Assembly: GCF_000208925.1 (NCBI RefSeq)
Contig: NW_001914920.1
Location: 1-64,000, forward strand
Origin: Entamoeba histolytica HM-1:IMSS
Lineage: Eukaryota > Evosea > Mastigamoebida > Endamoebidae
Length of the DNA: 64,000 nucleotides
Direction: 5' to 3'
Position 1 is the first letter of the stretch, and the number at the start of each line of letters is the position of its first letter. The position numbers and the translations under genes are program-made. The notes under the pieces were generated by a model. It was not told the DNA's origin. It saw only the letters and a program-made list of their open reading frames with translations, and made no database searches. This document shows, piece after piece, positions 10,286-20,344 of the stretch.

Positions 10286-12385
10286 ATGTCTAAAGCAGTA
10301 ATTCAAAGCAATTTAGATAATGACACCCTTTCAAAAACACTTGAAAAAGGTGATTTTGAAGAATATCCTGAACGATTTATTGAGGATGGTATTCATGATT
10401 TTCCAAATGAAGAAGAATCTGTTGAATTAGATGTTAATGTTGTTAATGAAATGGATGATTCTTCTGGATCTACAGATGAGGATGAAGTTGCAAGAGATAA
10501 TGGAGAAGAAGTTGCTTATAAATCAAAAATAAGTAAAAAAATTAGTTATAATTCAGAAGGAGAAAGTAAAGATGAGTTGTCTAAAGAGGATATTAAAAAC
10601 ATTAAAAAACTAAAGAAAAAGAAAGCAAAGAAAGGGTTTACAGTAGAAGATATGATTGCTAGAAATTTTCAAGAATTACTTTGTGAACAGAAAGAATTTA
10701 AAAGAAATGAAGTTGGTAATCTTCAAAGAACCAAAAAGACTTGGTATAAAATATTTTCAAATTCATTTTCTTTTGGATTTTCTCTTACAAACTCTCTTAT
10801 TGGTGCTGGTATTCTTTCTTTAAGTCAGACTTGTTACAAAATGGGTGTTATAGGTTTTGTTGCATGGTGTCTTGCTACAATAGTATATTTTGTTATAACA
10901 TGGAATTATTTTAATAGAGCAATTTATATTACAGGTGCAGCAACAATGGGAGAATTATTATCACTTATTTTTGGTAAAGTTTTTGCTTGTATTGTTGATA
11001 TTTGTAATACTTTATTCTATTTTTGTGTTCTAATGGTTTATCAAGTTATTGCTACACAATATCTTTTTGGTATTATTCAAGACCTTACAAATAGAGACAA
11101 ATGGAATTATACTATGGATTCATGTTATGGAAGTAAAACTGCTGGAGTTTTTTGCAAATGGCATTATATTATTCTTTATTTAGTTGCTGTGTGTTTAAAT
11201 TTCCCACTTATTATTCCAAAATCAGTTAAATTCTTAAATAGAATTTCTACATTAACTGTTGTTGCTGCGGTAATAACCACTTTTGTAGTTTTAGGAAAAG
11301 CAATTTATGCAGGAGCTTCTGGTAAATCATCAAATGGTGGTGATGCAAATTATCCAACATTTAGTGGAAAATTGTGGCCAACTGGAGCAATGGATTTCTT
11401 TACTATGGCACCATTTATTACTGCTAACTTCCAAATACATTCTTGTTTACCACCATTATATGTTGGAACTAAAGGGTTATCTAAAAAGACTAAACTAGTT
11501 GCTTTACAAGGAGGTAGTTATGTTTCTGTTCTAACTTGTTCAAGTTTATTTATTATTATGGCAGTTAGTGGGCATGTAAGTTTTGATAAGGTATCTTCTA
11601 ATGTATTAAATGATTTTTCAAATCCAGATAGTTCAGATGTAGATTGGTTAATTATTGTCTGTCGTATGTTAATGATCATTGTTGTAGTTATTTCATATCC
11701 AGCATTAATGTTCCCAACCTGTGCAGGTATTCTTAGATATATTCCAAAGAAATGGAAGATAGTACAGTTATGGAATGGTAGAGTTATTATTTTAATGATT
11801 AGAACTACTATTCTTATATTAACAACATTTTGTGCAACATTTATAATAGACATTGGAGTAGTATTCTCAGTAGCATCAGCTATTTTTTCAATATTTGTAG
11901 TTTATGTTGGACCAATGTGTATAATGATGTTATGGCCTAGAATTGAAAAATTTGGTGATCCTAATTTCAGAAAATTATCAATAATAGATAATATTATTTA
12001 TAATAAAGTTGTTGAAGGAAATCAAAGATTTACTCAAAACGATATTGAAACTGCATTAGGAAAAGAAGAGGCAGAAAAGAATGAAGGTGTTGCTGATGTT
12101 GTTGTTACAATTGATACAAATACTAATGGACAACAAGAAATTGAATTAAATGAAATTAAAGAACAAAAAGAAACAAATATTGAAACCTCTAAAGATGATT
12201 CATCTTCTGTCACAACATATGATATTGATGCTGAAATTATGAAAAATAAAAATAAATGGATAAAACTTCCAGATGCATATATCCCAATTTGGAGATATAT
12301 TGTATATGGAATTGCTATGTTGATTTGCATTGGGTTGTGTATTTTGTCCGTTGTTGGAACATTGATAGAACAATTCACTGATTGA
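10286..12385 (+). CDS. amino-acid transporter, AAAP/SLC38-like family
   Basis: A 699-residue polytopic membrane protein expected to move amino acids by proton or sodium coupling across the plasma or a vacuolar membrane. Residues 1-155 are a charged, acidic cytosolic extension, much longer than in most family members. The first membrane segment, about 160-185, carries the family hallmark NSLIGAGILSLSQTCYKMG. About ten more hydrophobic segments follow, ending at about 670-692. A second acidic loop (about 590-655) precedes the last segment. No introns are evident and the frame is intact. Substrate and direction cannot be read from sequence. Entamoeba has several such AAAP transporters, usually annotated as transmembrane amino acid transporter family proteins. 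Confidence 0.85.
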   Translation: MSKAVIQSNLDNDTLSKTLEKGDFEEYPERFIEDGIHDFPNEEESVELDVNVVNEMDDSSGSTDEDEVARDNGEEVAYKSKISKKISYNSEGESKDELSKEDIKNIKKLKKKKAKKGFTVEDMIARNFQELLCEQKEFKRNEVGNLQRTKKTWYKIFSNSFSFGFSLTNSLIGAGILSLSQTCYKMGVIGFVAWCLATIVYFVITWNYFNRAIYITGAATMGELLSLIFGKVFACIVDICNTLFYFCVLMVYQVIATQYLFGIIQDLTNRDKWNYTMDSCYGSKTAGVFCKWHYIILYLVAVCLNFPLIIPKSVKFLNRISTLTVVAAVITTFVVLGKAIYAGASGKSSNGGDANYPTFSGKLWPTGAMDFFTMAPFITANFQIHSCLPPLYVGTKGLSKKTKLVALQGGSYVSVLTCSSLFIIMAVSGHVSFDKVSSNVLNDFSNPDSSDVDWLIIVCRMLMIIVVVISYPALMFPTCAGILRYIPKKWKIVQLWNGRVIILMIRTTILILTTFCATFIIDIGVVFSVASAIFSIFVVYVGPMCIMMLWPRIEKFGDPNFRKLSIIDNIIYNKVVEGNQRFTQNDIETALGKEEAEKNEGVADVVVTIDTNTNGQQEIELNEIKEQKETNIETSKDDSSSVTTYDIDAEIMKNKNKWIKLPDAYIPIWRYIVYGIAMLICIGLCILSVVGTLIEQFTD

Positions 12386-12584
12386 CTAAAAATAAATAAA
12401 AACATTTTGTTAATTTTTTGGTTTTCAATGATTCAAGTTTCTAATAATAAAAATAATTAATATTATTATAAAAAAATATAATTCTTTATAGTTTTTGAAA
12501 TAGGGCAAATTTCTATAAATATCTTTAGGTAAAAAATAAAGGAAAAATAGAAAAATAAATCAACTGTATAACTAGTAATATCAA

Positions 12585-13310
12585 ATGGTTAACTTTACTT
12601 GTGATAAGTGTGGTGAAACTATAAAAAAATCAAAGGCAAAAGCCCATGCATCAAAATGCCGTGGATTCTGTGGATACACTTGTATTGATTGCCATAAATC
12701 ATTTAAAACTGAGCCTGAATTTGATGCACACAAACAGTGTATAACTGAAACTGAAGCTTATCAAGGTGCTTATTTGAAAAAGAAACAAGAAAAGAAAGAA
12801 ATTTCAAATGAAGAAAAGAAAAAACCAGTAACCAAAGCTGAAAAAGAAGAGAAAAAAGAAAGTAAAAAAGAAAGTAAAAAGGAAGAGAAAAAGGAAGAGA
12901 AAAAGGAAAAGAAGGAGAAAAAAGAAAAGAAAGAAGAGGATGGTAAAGATTCTTCAAAAGAAGAAAAGAAGGAAAAAAAGAAACATCATGAGAAAAAAGA
13001 AAAGAAAGAAGAAGAAACTAAATCTAATAAAGAAGACAAAAAAGAAGAAAAGAAAGATAAAAAAGAAGAAAAGAAAGATAAAAAGGACAAGAAAAAAGAA
13101 AAAAAAGAACATAAAAAACATGATAAGAAAGAAGAAGAAGGAATTAAAGAAGATAAAAAACCAGAAACTAAAGCTGAGAAAGAAAAGAAAAAAGAGAAAA
13201 AACACAAAAAAGAAGCTAAAAAAGAAGAAAAGAAAACTGAAAGTACTAAGAGAGCACCAAAAATTATGACATTAGCTGATTTAGCTGATATTTCTGCTGA
13301 TGAAGACTGA
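12585..13310 (+). CDS. LYAR-type zinc-finger protein with Lys/Glu tail
   Basis: A 241-residue nuclear/nucleolar-type protein. The N-terminus holds two consecutive zinc-binding units in the LYAR pattern: C6-X2-C9-X11-H21-X3-C25 and C33-X2-C36-X12-H49-X2-C52, with the family phrase TCIDC at 32-36. From residue about 62 to 220 the protein is almost wholly Lys and Glu (KKEEKKE-type repeats), likely a single charged helix or disordered nucleolar-binding tail. It ends with an acidic segment. LYAR proteins of animals and fungi act in ribosome biogenesis and rRNA transcription; a similar role here is inferred from the finger. Other frames through the repetitive tail are shadows. Confidence 0.85.
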   Translation: MVNFTCDKCGETIKKSKAKAHASKCRGFCGYTCIDCHKSFKTEPEFDAHKQCITETEAYQGAYLKKKQEKKEISNEEKKKPVTKAEKEEKKESKKESKKEEKKEEKKEKKEKKEKKEEDGKDSSKEEKKEKKKHHEKKEKKEEETKSNKEDKKEEKKDKKEEKKDKKDKKKEKKEHKKHDKKEEEGIKEDKKPETKAEKEKKKEKKHKKEAKKEEKKTESTKRAPKIMTLADLADISADED

Positions 13311-13421
13311 ATTGAATGAATTTATTTTAATTTTTATAAACAAAAGACTTTTTTATATTAAGGAAAAAAGATACAAACAGAGAGATAATAAAAGAGGAAA
13401 AGATAGAATAAAGGAAATTAA

Positions 13422-16400
13422 TTAATTTAAGAAAAGATTCATTGCATCATCTAAGCTAATTGATAACAAATGTATTTCTTTGATATAATTAGAGTACTTA
13501 GCAACTAAAACAGTAGCAGATAATTGTTGATCTTTAGAACCCTTTTTTAAATCATTTTGAGCATCAGTAAGTTTTTGATTATATAACTTCTCTAAACCGT
13601 CAAGGAAATGTAATTGATAAAATAATTCTCTTTGATTCAAAATACTTAAAATATAAGCCACTCCAATAAGGAAACCATCATCAGACATGATGTAACCTTC
13701 TACATCAAGATTTGTTGAATTTCTTAATAAACGTTCTTTAGCAGCAATAATGAAGTCTATGTAAGTTAATAACAATGCAGGAAGAGATAAGTAGAAATGT
13801 TTAAGATGAGTATACCTTTGGGAATTTAATTCATCTTTAAATATTTCAACAAGTAAAGTTAAATATTTTAAGTCATATCCATCATAAGATTTAGAATATT
13901 CAGAAATAATTTTTGAAAAGTTTTCTGCAGCAGTTTGAATTGACTGAACTTGTTTAGAAGTTAAATCAACAAAGTCAGGAATATTAAAAAGATCAGGGAT
14001 GAATTCAATAGTTTTGGCACAATGCATTAATCCACCTGTTCTTATCATTCTAACAAATCCAATAGAATTACCAATAAATGTAATTAACATTCTAAATAAA
14101 TCTAAATAGCTTGAACTAACAACCTTTTTATTGTGTTTAATTTTTCTAAGTCCAAGTCGTTTAAATTCTTTAATATCTAATTCTGCCATTGCTAATGTAT
14201 AATTTTTTCCATCAAATGTTTTAAGTGATTTCATTAAAATACCTTTTATTTGATCATCAAATAAAAATTCACTTAATAATGTAAATTGTTTTAATAAATA
14301 TTGATAAACATAATTGACACATGTATTCATTATTCCCATTCCATGTGTTTTAATTGATTCTGCAATTTGATTAATTCCAATAGAACTTAACCTATTGCCA
14401 TCAGATTCTCTTTCAATAAAACATTGAGAATATAAATTATAATGATATTTCATAACAAAAGATTGAATATTTTTCATTATTCTTAATACATCAAGTCCTT
14501 CAACTGTTGTTTGTCCAATTAAATAATTTTCAAAAAGATGTAACCCATATTTTTTTTCTCCTAATACTTTCATTCTTTGATATTCATCCCAATTATAATG
14601 TTTATAGAATTTAATTTCTAATGAATTTTCTATTTCACTTTTAACATGAATACATCTATTTAAAATAATAATTGGATGATCAATTATTCTTTGTATATCT
14701 TGAATTGGATGAGAAACAATGTTAACATCATTAACATTTAATTCTCCATAAATTTGTAGTCTTAAATCTTCTTCAATTTGAGTTTGTAATGGTTCAACAA
14801 TTATTTTTTTAATTAAAACTTCAATTTCATTATTTAATGCATCATAAATATCTCCAACAATAATTGTTTGAAGTGATTGGTTTTTAATAATAAATGAATA
14901 TATTTTATTAAATTCAATAAAACTTTCATAAAATTCTTCATTTTTAATAATATTTTCATATATTTTTTCTAATAATGGATATCTTACAAAATAAAGAAAT
15001 GCCATGTTTGTTGCATTTTTTAATTCTTCATTAATTTCATTAATCATAATAATTTCTTTTATTCTTTTCCAAATAGTATCAATTTTATCTGCTTTACAAT
15101 CTTTTCTTAATTGATCAAGATATATTTCCATTAGAATAAATTCTTTAGAATTTATATTTTCATTCATATATTTTGGAATAATATCTTTTAATTTTTCTGC
15201 TTCATTATTCTTTTTAATTGTATTAATTTCTTGTTCTACTTTATTAATTAATTTTATAATTGATTCATGTTTACTTCTTTGAATTTTTTCAGTAATTTTG
15301 ATTATAAGATTACAATACTTTAATGTAACTCCAATAACACTTATTGGTGTTGGTCTTCCAATTAAACTAAATCCATATAACAATTCAACTATCCTTCTTT
15401 TTAATTCATAAATAAGTTCTATCCCTGTTGTTAATGAACCTTTTTTTAATAAAAATTCATTACAATTTGTAATTAATGTTGATGGATCTTTTATTACTTT
15501 CATACTTTCATCTAAACTTATTGTTCTTGTCTTTCTTATTCGACTTATTAGATTTGATGAATCAATAGGACTTTTTGAATCAAAACAAGTTAATATAACT
15601 GGATATTTACGTGCTATTTCTTCTAAATTCTTATCTAATGTTCTTGACAATGAACGTTCAGATGACCATGAAACATAAGCATAGCAAAGATAAATAACTG
15701 ATAAAATATCTTCTGGTGATGTACTTGATTTAATAATTCTAGAAGTTTCAAACAAACATACAGAATGCATTATTTTAATAAATAAGGAAGATGGAAATTT
15801 AGAAGATGGTAAAGAGAAATCTTGTTTTAATATATCATTTCTTCCTTGAAATTTATTTTGGAATGTTGTTATAATCACTAATAAGTTTGCAATTTTTTCT
15901 GCATTAGGATTATCTCCAACTGCAGCACCTGCATAATTTGATATTAAATGATAATAAAAACTAATATGTGCCAAAAGGATTGGGTTATTATGAATTGATA
16001 TATCAAGAAGAGTATGTGCTGATAATAATCTTCCAATATCATTAAATAAAGTTCTAAAATAGCTTTGTACTTTAGCCTGAAGAGCAGAAGTAATAAATTT
16101 AACAATAGACTGAACCAATAAAAAACATTTTTTTGAAAAAACTATGACTGAATGAATTGATGGAATTAATGAAGTAATCATATCCATTTCTACTGAACGT
16201 GGAATTACACATTTTTCTTCTGATAATTTCTTTGTTACTGGATTATAATCGCCATATGTAATAAATTTATGTTGGAGACTTGGTAATTCTTGAAGAATTT
16301 CATTTGTTTTTGAATGTAATAAAATACAATTTTTTAATAAAACTTTCATATCATTTGGAGCATCATCAAGTGCATGAGTCTCTGGTTTCATTTCCATAGA

Positions 16401-16547
16401 AAAAGGAATTGTTGGTATATGTTGGTGGTTATAACTCATTTGTGATTCACTATTAATATATTCTCGAGTCATTTCATTGATAGAAGATATATAAGTACTA
16501 GACTGGTCTTCAATTTGTTTGGCTTGTTGAGGTGTTATTGTTGTCAT
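13422..16547 (-). CDS. WASHC4: WASH complex subunit 4 (SWIP/KIAA1033 homologue)
   Basis: A 1,041-residue protein matching the WASH-7 (SWIP) subunit, a scaffold of the WASH complex that drives Arp2/3-dependent actin branching on endosomes. The best evidence is in the last third: a segment reading FIGNSIGFVRMIRTGG followed by an FIPDL motif, and a C-terminal SDDGFLIGVAYILSILNQ stretch, which matches the family's DDGFAMGVAYILKLLDQ phrase as I remember it. The protein is helical throughout, with no signal peptide or membrane segment. It is somewhat shorter than the human protein (about 1,170 residues). No intron is visible. Actin, its downstream target, is encoded elsewhere in the window but this is not an operon-like link. 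WASHC5 (strumpellin) was considered and fits less well. Confidence 0.82.
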   Translation of the reverse strand: MTTITPQQAKQIEDQSSTYISSINEMTREYINSESQMSYNHQHIPTIPFSMEMKPETHALDDAPNDMKVLLKNCILLHSKTNEILQELPSLQHKFITYGDYNPVTKKLSEEKCVIPRSVEMDMITSLIPSIHSVIVFSKKCFLLVQSIVKFITSALQAKVQSYFRTLFNDIGRLLSAHTLLDISIHNNPILLAHISFYYHLISNYAGAAVGDNPNAEKIANLLVIITTFQNKFQGRNDILKQDFSLPSSKFPSSLFIKIMHSVCLFETSRIIKSSTSPEDILSVIYLCYAYVSWSSERSLSRTLDKNLEEIARKYPVILTCFDSKSPIDSSNLISRIRKTRTISLDESMKVIKDPSTLITNCNEFLLKKGSLTTGIELIYELKRRIVELLYGFSLIGRPTPISVIGVTLKYCNLIIKITEKIQRSKHESIIKLINKVEQEINTIKKNNEAEKLKDIIPKYMNENINSKEFILMEIYLDQLRKDCKADKIDTIWKRIKEIIMINEINEELKNATNMAFLYFVRYPLLEKIYENIIKNEEFYESFIEFNKIYSFIIKNQSLQTIIVGDIYDALNNEIEVLIKKIIVEPLQTQIEEDLRLQIYGELNVNDVNIVSHPIQDIQRIIDHPIIILNRCIHVKSEIENSLEIKFYKHYNWDEYQRMKVLGEKKYGLHLFENYLIGQTTVEGLDVLRIMKNIQSFVMKYHYNLYSQCFIERESDGNRLSSIGINQIAESIKTHGMGIMNTCVNYVYQYLLKQFTLLSEFLFDDQIKGILMKSLKTFDGKNYTLAMAELDIKEFKRLGLRKIKHNKKVVSSSYLDLFRMLITFIGNSIGFVRMIRTGGLMHCAKTIEFIPDLFNIPDFVDLTSKQVQSIQTAAENFSKIISEYSKSYDGYDLKYLTLLVEIFKDELNSQRYTHLKHFYLSLPALLLTYIDFIIAAKERLLRNSTNLDVEGYIMSDDGFLIGVAYILSILNQRELFYQLHFLDGLEKLYNQKLTDAQNDLKKGSKDQQLSATVLVAKYSNYIKEIHLLSISLDDAMNLFLN

Positions 16548-17591
16548 ATTAAGAAATTTGTTAATAAGTTATTTTGTTCACAAAATAATTTTTTATTTTT
16601 TCAAAATATTTGTTTGAAATGTTATATATAACGAATTTGTTTGAAAGATTAAAATAAAATTTATCAATTTAAAAAGAATGAGAATAAAGTATAAACAAAT
16701 TTAAATCATTCAAATAATATTCTTTTTTTTTATTTTTATAAGATACTGTTGAAGATTATAAAAACTTTTTCATTATATTATTATAATCTTAAAAATTTAT
16801 TGTCTAATGTAAATATTTCTGTGTAATATATAAAAAATTTCTTCTATGTTCATTCTACATATTTGGAGTATATTTTATATTGTTTATCTTTCTTTTTTAA
16901 ATTCTATAGAGTAGAAATATTTTAATATCATATATCTTTCTAACTTTTTAATTATTATCATTTTTTGAAATTATATTACAAAAGATAAATAAGAAAAACT
17001 GATTTACAATTCTTAATATTGTTTGTACTTTTTTTGTAAAATAAAATAACAACTATTTTCATAAGGTAAATAAAAAAGGTTTTAGTGTCATCATTTTATA
17101 ATATAAAAAATATTAAAGATAATATCCATTCAAAATAACATTATTCTCTCTTAAAATAATACAGAAGAATAATTTTATTTTTAAAGATAGAAAGAAAATA
17201 CAAATAGATTCTATGACTCTATTCATCATAAATTTAGGAAATAATGAGATAAAAAATAACAATTAAAATAAACTCCAGTACTTTGAAATATTTAAAAATA
17301 AAAATAAATCAAATAACAAAAATACAAATTTGGTATTAATATTCATTTTTTGTTTTTAAATGTATTTATAGTTATTCCAAATTTAGCATTTTAAGAAAAA
17401 ACAAAAAGAAATATAAAAATAAATGAGAATAAATTAAGCAAAAGTTCCCGAAAGGACAGAGAAATAATAAAATCAAAAAAAGTGTCTTGAGAAGAGAAAA
17501 GAGGAAAAATCCCGAAAAAATAAAGGAAAATATAATAAAAATGAAGAATCCAAAAGAAAAAAAAGACAATTGAATTGAACTGCAAAAGTAA
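16548..17591. other. AT-rich intergenic region
   Basis: Divergent upstream region of the WASHC4 homologue (minus) and the SNARE gene (plus). Low-complexity A/T runs; no RNA gene or protein was recognised. The minus frames near 17372-17644 are Phe/Leu-rich antisense noise. Confidence 0.55.
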
Positions 17592-18468
17592 ATGAACGCA
17601 TTAGTAAGAAAATTAACATACATTGCAGAGGATTGTGGGTTCACTTATCAAGAACTTGAAGAACAACCACAAGAACCAACTTCAGAAGAAGAACAAGAAC
17701 AAACTGAATTTGGAAAAAGAAGACATATTTTAAAAGCACAAATTAAAGAGGCTAAAGATTTAATTGAGAAAAGAGCAGAAATGGAAGCACAACCCGATGT
17801 CGATAAAGTTGAAGTTGTGAAAATTTCTACAGACATTCGTAAAACAATGAAAGAAGTAATTCGATTAGCAGAAGACTTAAGAGCATATCATGACAATGAT
17901 GTATATAAGAATAGAAAGAAAGTTTGTCATTAAACCATAATTACAATGAAAGATATTTATTTTATGATAGAAAGATCCAAAAATTAGAGATAGGTTAGGA
18001 ATTGAAGAAGAGTCTCTTAAATGTATTCAACAACATATCGAACAATTACAAAAAATGGATAGAGAACGAAGTGGAATGGGTGATGTTAATACTGGAAGAC
18101 CAACAGTGAATGGATTAGATAAATATAAAGTAGATGAACTTCCTGATATAGAAGATGATGAACGATTTAAAATATTAAAAGAAAATGATAAAGAGATTGA
18201 TGCGAAGTTAGATATTCTTGCTCAAGGTGTAAAAGATGTTAAAAATGTAGCACAAGAAATTGGAGGTAAAATTGATGTTCAAAAAGAAAAATTAGATGTT
18301 CTTGAAGATAAAGTTGATCATGTTAATGATCGACTTGATGCAACAAATGCTAAATTAAAAGGATTACTTGAAAAAGTACGTGGTCCAGATAAAATGTTAA
18401 TGACAATAATGATGATTTGTTTGCTTTTAGGTGTAGTCAGTATTATCGCAATGATTTTCCTTAAATGA
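17592..18468 (+). CDS. Qc-SNARE (syntaxin-6/8 or SYP7-like), two exons
   Basis: A tail-anchored SNARE of 275 residues if a 49-nt intron at 17922-17970 is removed (starts GTTTGT, ends GATAG; exons 17592-17921 and 17971-18468, phase 0). Without splicing the frame stops three codons into the intron. The SNARE motif spans about 190-245, with Q214 in the zero-layer position (IDVQKEKLD) and flanking hydrophobic heptads. A single C-terminal membrane anchor lies at 252-274. The N-terminal half is helical and charged. The phrase VKNVAQEIGGKIDVQ resembles animal syntaxin-6/10 and the DKVDHVNDRLDATNAKLKG part resembles plant SYP7. The role is membrane fusion in the endosomal or secretory system; the exact compartment is not readable. 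Confidence 0.8.
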
Positions 18469-18615
18469 ATAATTTACGATTGATGGTTTTATTTTTAACT
18501 TTTTACAAATTTTAATTCTTTTAATTCCTTCATTTAATATTTTCTTTTATTTATTAAAATTTTATTTAAAATTTATTAAAAATATTAAATATTAAATTTT
18601 TAGATGAAAGTAAAT

Positions 18616-18993
18616 TTAAAGATCTGCAAATTCTTGTGAACATGATTTCTTAATTGTTGATTTAACAATTTTTGTTCGTTTAGATGATATTTTAGTACCA
18701 TCAGGATAATTCCAAACTGATTCAACGACTATTTCATCAGCTTGTTTACAAAGAATAAATAATCTATTTGCACAACTTTCCCATTGTTCTACATAATGCC
18801 CATCACAATTATAGACTTGAAATTTATATTCAAATGGAATGGTGTTAATATCAACTTCTGCTATACATTTTCCATCTTTATATGTCATAGTATATCCTTC
18901 TGTCCAACTACCAAGTTCTTTAGCAGAACCACATACTCTAACTACTTGTCCTGGATGGGTTTTATAATCAATAATAAATATAATATGAACCAT
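18616..18993 (-). CDS. stand-alone CBM20 starch-binding-domain protein
   Basis: A 125-residue protein consisting nearly entirely of a CBM20 fold. The domain starts HIIFIIDYKTHPGQVVRVCGSAKELGSW, containing the typical VCGSxxxLGxW signature, continues through EYKFQVYN, and ends with an ESVWNYPDG segment that resembles the family's NR...W..P terminus. CBM20 domains bind starch or glycogen through aromatic residues. No catalytic domain, signal peptide or membrane segment is present, so this is a cytosolic glycogen-binding protein by inference. A Lys/Ser-rich tail of about 25 residues follows. It diverges from the next gene across 313 bp. Partners might be enzymes of glycogen metabolism, but nothing here shows that. 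Confidence 0.75.
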   Translation of the reverse strand: MVHIIFIIDYKTHPGQVVRVCGSAKELGSWTEGYTMTYKDGKCIAEVDINTIPFEYKFQVYNCDGHYVEQWESCANRLFILCKQADEIVVESVWNYPDGTKISSKRTKIVKSTIKKSCSQEFADL

Positions 18994-19306
18994 TCTGTTT
19001 TAATTAGTCTTTATAAGATTCTCCTTAAATAGTATTCAAAATCTCTACTAAAAAACTCGAAAGGCCTTTCTCCTTGCGGCATCACTTCTTTCATCTTTAT
19101 TCTTTAAAAGAATCTTCGGATTTTTTCTTTGAATAAAATTATCATTTTATAATTCTTTTATAATTTATTTATTAATTATTTACTATAATGTGAATATTGT
19201 TTGTGATTTTTAACAGTTGGGGTAATTCATTTTTTACATCTTTTGATCGTTGTTCTTTTCATACAAAAATTAGTGATGTATAACATAAATTTAAATTAAC
19301 TCAAAA
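18994..19306. promoter_or_regulatory. divergent promoter region with a 12-bp palindrome
   Basis: The 313-bp region between divergent genes. It contains the perfect palindrome gaaaggcctttc at 19059-19070 inside a locally GC-richer patch (19055-19120, with cttgcggcatcac). It could be a protein-binding site or an unrecognised RNA. No box C/D or Sm motif was found there. Confidence 0.35.
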
Positions 19307-20278
19307 ATGAAAGAAAGAAAACTAAGATGTATGAAACCTAATACTAATACAAGACTAAACTATCTTAAAAAACTTAAACTCTGTTTATATAATTATTGTA
19401 AAGATGTCAAAGCAAAAGGAAATAGACTATTGTTAGATAAAGAAATTGAAAGAATAAAAAATGATCCGTACATTAAACTAATACTTACTTATATGGAAAA
19501 GAAATCTAATCAACTCATTGATTTATGTGACTCACTTAACTTAAATCATTTTATTGAATGCATTGAAAATTCTACTCCTTATTTATATAAACAAAATACT
19601 TTTAAAAATGGTTTGAATCAATTTATGTCATTACACATTGGTGATTATATTAAAGAAAATGGTGAAAATGAACAATGTTTTTATGACAAAAATGAAGAAT
19701 ATTTCTCTATGCAAAATCAACAAGAAGAAGAACAAAGTGAAAACCAATCAATTCAAATTGTTCAACCAGTTACAATTATTAATGATATTGATGATGATAA
19801 ATATCAAATGGTTGGTGGAGGAAATGCACTTAGTTCATTATTACATATAGTTAGTAATCAACCTACAGATGAAAATGAATTAAAAATTAAGCAAATGTCA
19901 TTATTAAATGATAAAGAAAATAAACTACTTCCAAATGTAAAAAAAAATCAAATCCCAAAGAAAACAATTACATATTCTCGTATAAATAAACAACCACTAG
20001 ACGAAAAAGAAACAATAACTCAATCACCACTAATTCCAATGAATAATTGTTATGAAGATAATGATAAATCTAATAATTATATACTTGATGAAGTACATAA
20101 TGAAAAAGAAGATAAAAACATTGTTGATTTAACAAATATGAAAGAACCAGCTTGTCTTGCTTTAGACATTGAAGAAGATTTTTATGTATTAAGAAAAAAA
20201 GATGATCATGTTAACCAATGTTATGATTTATCATTAGAAACTCAGTCAATTTTTAGATCTTTAATTCCATTATTGTAA
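19307..20278 (+). CDS. hypothetical protein
   Basis: A 323-residue protein I do not recognise. The first 115 residues are a Lys/Leu-rich, mostly helical part with several Cys. The middle (about 135-175) is Gln/Glu-rich, then Asp-rich with a VGGGNAL segment. The rest is hydrophilic and probably disordered, with clusters of KEDKN and a final 20-residue hydrophobic-charged helix (SLETQSIFRSLIPLL). No signal peptide, membrane segment or known catalytic motif is visible. The frame is intact with normal codon use and short flanking gaps, so the gene is likely real. A regulatory or scaffold role is possible but unsupported. Confidence 0.65.
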   Translation: MKERKLRCMKPNTNTRLNYLKKLKLCLYNYCKDVKAKGNRLLLDKEIERIKNDPYIKLILTYMEKKSNQLIDLCDSLNLNHFIECIENSTPYLYKQNTFKNGLNQFMSLHIGDYIKENGENEQCFYDKNEEYFSMQNQQEEEQSENQSIQIVQPVTIINDIDDDKYQMVGGGNALSSLLHIVSNQPTDENELKIKQMSLLNDKENKLLPNVKKNQIPKKTITYSRINKQPLDEKETITQSPLIPMNNCYEDNDKSNNYILDEVHNEKEDKNIVDLTNMKEPACLALDIEEDFYVLRKKDDHVNQCYDLSLETQSIFRSLIPLL

Positions 20279-20344
20279 TTGAATAATATTTATAAAATCA
20301 TCTTATTCAACTCTAAAGATCTGTAAATTTTTATTTAAATTAAA

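Noticed and set aside
12703..13269. Frames overlapping the LYAR-type gene on both strands
   Set aside because: They arise from the Lys/Glu codon repeats (aaagaa) read in other frames.
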